Positions 4,933 through 5,540 of a stretch of 5,540 nucleotides of DNA are shown in pieces. The position numbers were made by a program, and so were the translations under genes. How positions within the stretch are numbered: the stretch's first letter is position 1; every line of letters begins with the position of its first letter. Under the pieces are notes generated by a model. The model saw only the letters and a list, made by a program, of their open reading frames with translations, made no database searches and was not told the DNA's origin. Source of the stretch: Caldilineaceae bacterium. GTDB taxonomy: Bacteria; Chloroflexota; Anaerolineae; Caldilineales; Caldilineaceae. The stretch lies in contig JAPPKT010000438.1 in assembly GCA_028819675.1 (NCBI GenBank), positions 1-5,540 of the forward strand, read 5' to 3'.

Positions 4933-5540
4933 TCACTGGGCACCGGTCTCGCTCTGGCCGCTGAGCGCGGCGCGGCTGCTATAGGTGTTCACGGGTACGT
5001 AGTTGGGGGGCGGCGATAACGTCAGCGGCGGCGGCGCTTCTATGCCCTCGGTCATCGACTTATAGGCAAAGAAGTTCCACGCGATGCGGCTGACTTCCTT
5101 CATGGTGCGGTTGCTGGTCGGCCAGTCCATCCAGCCGGGGCGCCACAGATAGACGGCGAGGACATAGGGCCCGCTCGGCCCCCAGATCAGGGCCAGGTCA
5201 CTGTGCGCCTCGTTGACAAAGCCGTGTTTGTGGATGATCCAGCTCTGCGCCGGGCGCGGCAGCCCGCCCCACACCATCTCCGTAAATTCGTCATGGCTGA
5301 CATAGAAGAGAATCGCCGCACACTCTTCCGGCGTGATCTCGCCGCCAAAGGTCTCGATCAGTAGCCCTTCGCCTGCCTGGCAGCGGTAGATCTCTGCCAG
5401 TAGCCGCCCCAGGTCCGCGGGCGTGGACTGCAGATGCGTATCCGGATTCGTGTTCCAGTCCGTGCGGCTGTTGGCCTCTGTCGGGATCTTGCTGATGATC
5501 GATTTGTCGTCGTAGCCGGTCTGAATATATGAGTTCGTAA
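4933..5540 (-). CDS. Class A beta-lactamase-like serine hydrolase, C-terminal part; 5' end outside the window
   Basis: The minus-strand frame is open from the window edge (first full codon at 5538) to TGA at 4935-4933, giving 201 residues without a start; the Met at 5277 is internal. Seen here: QSTPADLGRLLAEIYR (37-52), like the post-omega-loop helix of class A enzymes, and IIHKHGFVNEAHSDLALIWG (101-120), where Lys104-His105-Gly106 corresponds to the KTG box on the B3 strand, followed by SGPYVLAVYLW as the next strand. The SxxK and SxN motifs must lie upstream, beyond the window. A clear Glu166 equivalent is not visible; Glu21 is a possible candidate. It may therefore be a penicillin-binding or D,D-peptidase-like hydrolase rather than an antibiotic-resistance enzyme. 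The protein ends in a Pro/Ser-rich tail of about 38 residues beyond the fold. Likely exported, but the N-terminus is not available to show this. Confidence 0.8.
   Translation of the reverse strand, partial: TNSYIQTGYDDKSIISKIPTEANSRTDWNTNPDTHLQSTPADLGRLLAEIYRCQAGEGLLIETFGGEITPEECAAILFYVSHDEFTEMVWGGLPRPAQSWIIHKHGFVNEAHSDLALIWGPSGPYVLAVYLWRPGWMDWPTSNRTMKEVSRIAWNFFAYKSMTEGIEAPPPLTLSPPPNYVPVNTYSSRAALSGQSETGAQ

Noticed and set aside
4235..4984. Plus-strand open frame of 249 codons opposite the translin-family gene
   Set aside because: Gln/Arg/His-rich, low-complexity shadow of the translin-family gene, with no motif.

Overview
The window is a G+C-rich bacterial fragment, probably chromosomal, with two gene blocks that point at each other. 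It carries genes for amide- and peptide-bond hydrolases, a pyridoxal-phosphate (PLP) enzyme and a bacterial translin-family protein. A bacterial translin homologue, together with nitrilase-superfamily, class V aminotransferase, M20 and creatininase-family genes, is the kind of content I associate with Chloroflexota such as Anaerolineae and Caldilineae. That assignment is inference from gene content, not a database match. I see no tRNA, rRNA, CRISPR array, transposase or phage structural gene.

Plus-strand block (1-3359): the C-terminal 185 residues of a carbon-nitrogen hydrolase of the nitrilase superfamily (1-558) are followed after 35 nt by a complete class V aminotransferase-fold PLP enzyme (594-1775). 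Next comes an AT-richer stretch of about 380 nt (1776-2156). It holds a 135-nt imperfect inverted-repeat structure (1779-1913), a promoter-like sequence (1863-1891), and a 42-codon ORF (1988-2116) with a good ribosome binding site, which predicts a heptad helix followed by one membrane segment. A complete M20-family metallopeptidase/deacylase follows (2157-3359).

Minus-strand block (5540-3416, read right to left): the C-terminal 201 residues of a class A beta-lactamase-like serine hydrolase (5540-4933), a translin-family protein (4885-4241) and a creatininase-family amidohydrolase (4132-3416). Spacing is 47 and 108 nt, so co-transcription is plausible. The two blocks converge across 56 nt that contain a compact GC-rich hairpin (3398-3413), probably the terminator.

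The nitrilase, aminotransferase, M20 and creatininase genes together suggest catabolism or salvage of small amide or amino compounds; no substrate can be named from the sequence. The least ordinary items are the structured intergenic element with the small membrane ORF, and the translin homologue, which keeps acidic residues at all four positions that I align to the catalytic residues of TRAX.
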